From RGIG6307 sp964424345 (GTDB lineage Bacteria > Bacillota > Clostridia > Lachnospirales > Lachnospiraceae): a stretch of 36,707 bases of DNA. This document shows positions 35,284 to 36,707 of the stretch, piece after piece. The stretch covers positions 1 through 36,707 of the forward strand of contig CAYRIK010000017.1 of NCBI GenBank assembly GCA_964424345.1, read 5' to 3'. The notes under the pieces are model-generated. The model was not told the origin of the DNA, made no database searches, and worked only from the letters and a program-made list of their open reading frames with translations. Numbering within the stretch: the first letter of the stretch is position 1; every line of letters starts with the position of its first letter. Made by a program: the position numbers and the translations under genes.

Positions 35284-36707
35284 TAATTATCCTGAATTGC
35301 ATTGATCATAGCAGGAATAAACTGCTTCTTACGGGATACAATGCCAGGAAGTGTACATTTTCCAGCTACTACTCTTGCATGGAAAGCCTGTTCTACCAGT
35401 CTCTCGCTTCCTTCACCATAGCATAAAAGCTGTGTATTTTCAGATATGATATTGGTAAGCATAAAGAATACTGCAGATACACCATTCTGACCTACTGCAT
35501 TTGCCATAATTGGTTTTACTTCTTCTCCAATTTCTTCTAATATATTTGTATTCATAGAATTGATCTGAGCTACGCCAAAGCTGATATTGCCAGACTTGAA
35601 TGTCTTGAAATCCTGATAGAAGATTTCTTCTGCGGATTTATCTCTAAGATCACTTCCTGCTGTAAACATATCATTTGCAAAACTTTCAATATCAATTCCT
35701 GCGATTGCAGAAAGCTGTAATGCTGCATCCTGATCGTATTTTGTACAAGTAGGTGAACGGAACATTAATGTATCAGATAAAATAGCTGCACATAAAAGTC
35801 CTGCAATTTCTGGTGTAATCTCTAATTCTTTTTCCTGATACATCTGGAAAATAATAGTTGCTGTACATCCAACAGGCTGATTTCTAAAATAGATTGGCTG
35901 AATTGTTTCGATTGCTCCTAATCTATGATGGTCTACAATCTCTAATACATCTGCTTCTACAATATTGTCTACTGCCTGTGTTTTCTCATTATGATCTACC
36001 AAAATAATCTGTTTTTTCTTCGCATTGATCAAATTACGACGTGAAATTGTTCCACGACATTTTCCCCTAGAATCTACAACTGGGAAATCTCGAATACGAA
36101 GTCTACCCATTGTATCTTTGATATCATCTACATAATCACTTGTATTAAATGTAATCAGATTTTCTCGTTTCATTAAGAAACGAATTGGAGCACTTTGATT
36201 GATGCGGTTTGCAATCATATAGGTATCATAATCTGTTGTGATGATAACACTGCTGTTTTTCTTAGCAAGTTCAATCACTCGCTCAGAAACTTTACTGCCC
36301 ATACCTACGATAATACAGCTTGCATTTGCTTCTAATGCTGCAATCTGCATATCTTCTCTATCTCCTGTAATGACCATGTCATCACTTTCCATATATTCAT
36401 GCAGTCTTTCCGGTGTTCCTGCACCTACAAAAATCTTTCCTTTGCTGAAAAGACCTAATTCATTTCCAACGATTACTTTTCCTTCTAATGTTGTAGCAAT
36501 ATTTTTGTACTGTGTCTTTGCTTCTGACAATGGAAATTCTTCGAAAGATGCCATAAAATACTTTGCAATATCTCCAATCGTAAGAATACCTTCCAGACGA
36601 TATTCTGAGTCTGTGATTGGCACTGTAACAGCATTATAATCTCTCATCAGCTGCCACACTTCCTGAATTGTCATATTAGAATTCACATATGGTGTCTGAT
36701 GTATCTC
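35283..36707 (-). CDS. Family II (manganese-dependent) inorganic pyrophosphatase with CBS and DRTGG domains, N-terminus outside window
   Basis: Family II pyrophosphatases hydrolyse PPi with Mn or Co; the CBS-DRTGG subgroup is regulated by adenine nucleotides. The frame is open through the right edge (474 codons seen), so the first part of the DHH domain with its HxPDxDS motif should lie beyond 36707. The GTG at 36684-36686 is not a credible start. Visible parts are a CBS unit (1-55), a DRTGG domain (about 65-170, with GDREDMQ), a second CBS unit (190-235), then the rest of the DHH domain with LVDHN and VDHHRLG, and DHHA2 ending in the SRKKQ active-site motif. The insert splitting the DHH domain is the normal layout. 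Neighbour recJ is also a DHH protein. Confidence 0.9.
   Translation of the reverse strand, partial: EIHQTPYVNSNMTIQEVWQLMRDYNAVTVPITDSEYRLEGILTIGDIAKYFMASFEEFPLSEAKTQYKNIATTLEGKVIVGNELGLFSKGKIFVGAGTPERLHEYMESDDMVITGDREDMQIAALEANASCIIVGMGSKVSERVIELAKKNSSVIITTDYDTYMIANRINQSAPIRFLMKRENLITFNTSDYVDDIKDTMGRLRIRDFPVVDSRGKCRGTISRRNLINAKKKQIILVDHNEKTQAVDNIVEADVLEIVDHHRLGAIETIQPIYFRNQPVGCTATIIFQMYQEKELEITPEIAGLLCAAILSDTLMFRSPTCTKYDQDAALQLSAIAGIDIESFANDMFTAGSDLRDKSAEEIFYQDFKTFKSGNISFGVAQINSMNTNILEEIGEEVKPIMANAVGQNGVSAVFFMLTNIISENTQLLCYGEGSERLVEQAFHARVVAGKCTLPGIVSRKKQFIPAMINAIQDN

Overview
The window looks like a chromosomal core segment of a low-GC Gram-positive bacterium of the class Clostridia, most probably a Lachnospiraceae-type gut anaerobe. 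This rests on AT-rich coding sequence, AGGAGG-type ribosome binding sites, a Firmicutes-style division and cell wall (dcw) cluster containing SpoVD/SpoVE-like proteins, a priA-def-fmt-rsmB-rlmN-prpC-prkC-rsgA operon, a CBS/DRTGG-type family II pyrophosphatase and a MurE with the meso-diaminopimelate signature. Nearly all genes lie on the minus strand, so transcription mostly runs from high to low coordinates. I see no rRNA, tRNA, CRISPR array, insertion sequence or phage gene.

Region 1 (1-10377, minus) is the dcw cluster: promoter, rsmH, ftsL, two class B penicillin-binding proteins, mraY, murD, a SEDS glycosyltransferase (ftsW/spoVE) and murA, which runs off the left edge. It makes lipid-linked peptidoglycan precursor and polymerises it at the septum or spore cortex. 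mraZ, murE, murG and murC are missing from their usual places here.

Region 2 (10378-14655, minus) holds ychF, lgt and an unrecognised sugar-active-looking protein, closed by a strong bidirectional terminator. A promoter-like sequence on the opposite strand could drive a short RNA into that terminator.

Region 3 (14656-17022) is a plus-strand gene for a large unrecognised, probably carbohydrate-active protein, followed by about 215 bases packed with inverted repeats, including mutually exclusive terminator and anti-terminator-like stems.

Region 4 (17025-31557, minus) reads from a clear promoter as murE, priA, def, fmt, a YugP-type zinc metallopeptidase, rsmB, rlmN, prpC, prkC, rsgA, a two-component response regulator and kinase, and a small membrane protein. 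It joins wall precursor synthesis, replication restart, translation initiation, rRNA methylation, ribosome assembly and PASTA-kinase wall sensing.

Region 5 (31593-36707) has a plus-strand GH78-like alpha-L-rhamnosidase divergent from murE, a convergent terminator, then minus-strand recJ and a CBS/DRTGG pyrophosphatase that runs off the right edge.

The non-housekeeping content is three separate, signal-peptide-free, glycosidase-like genes set singly among core genes with no transporter beside them. No clearly new multi-gene system is evident. The best leads are the structured 3' region at 16807-17022, the two unassigned sugar-active-type proteins, and a KTA instead of KTG active-site box in the SpoVD-like protein.
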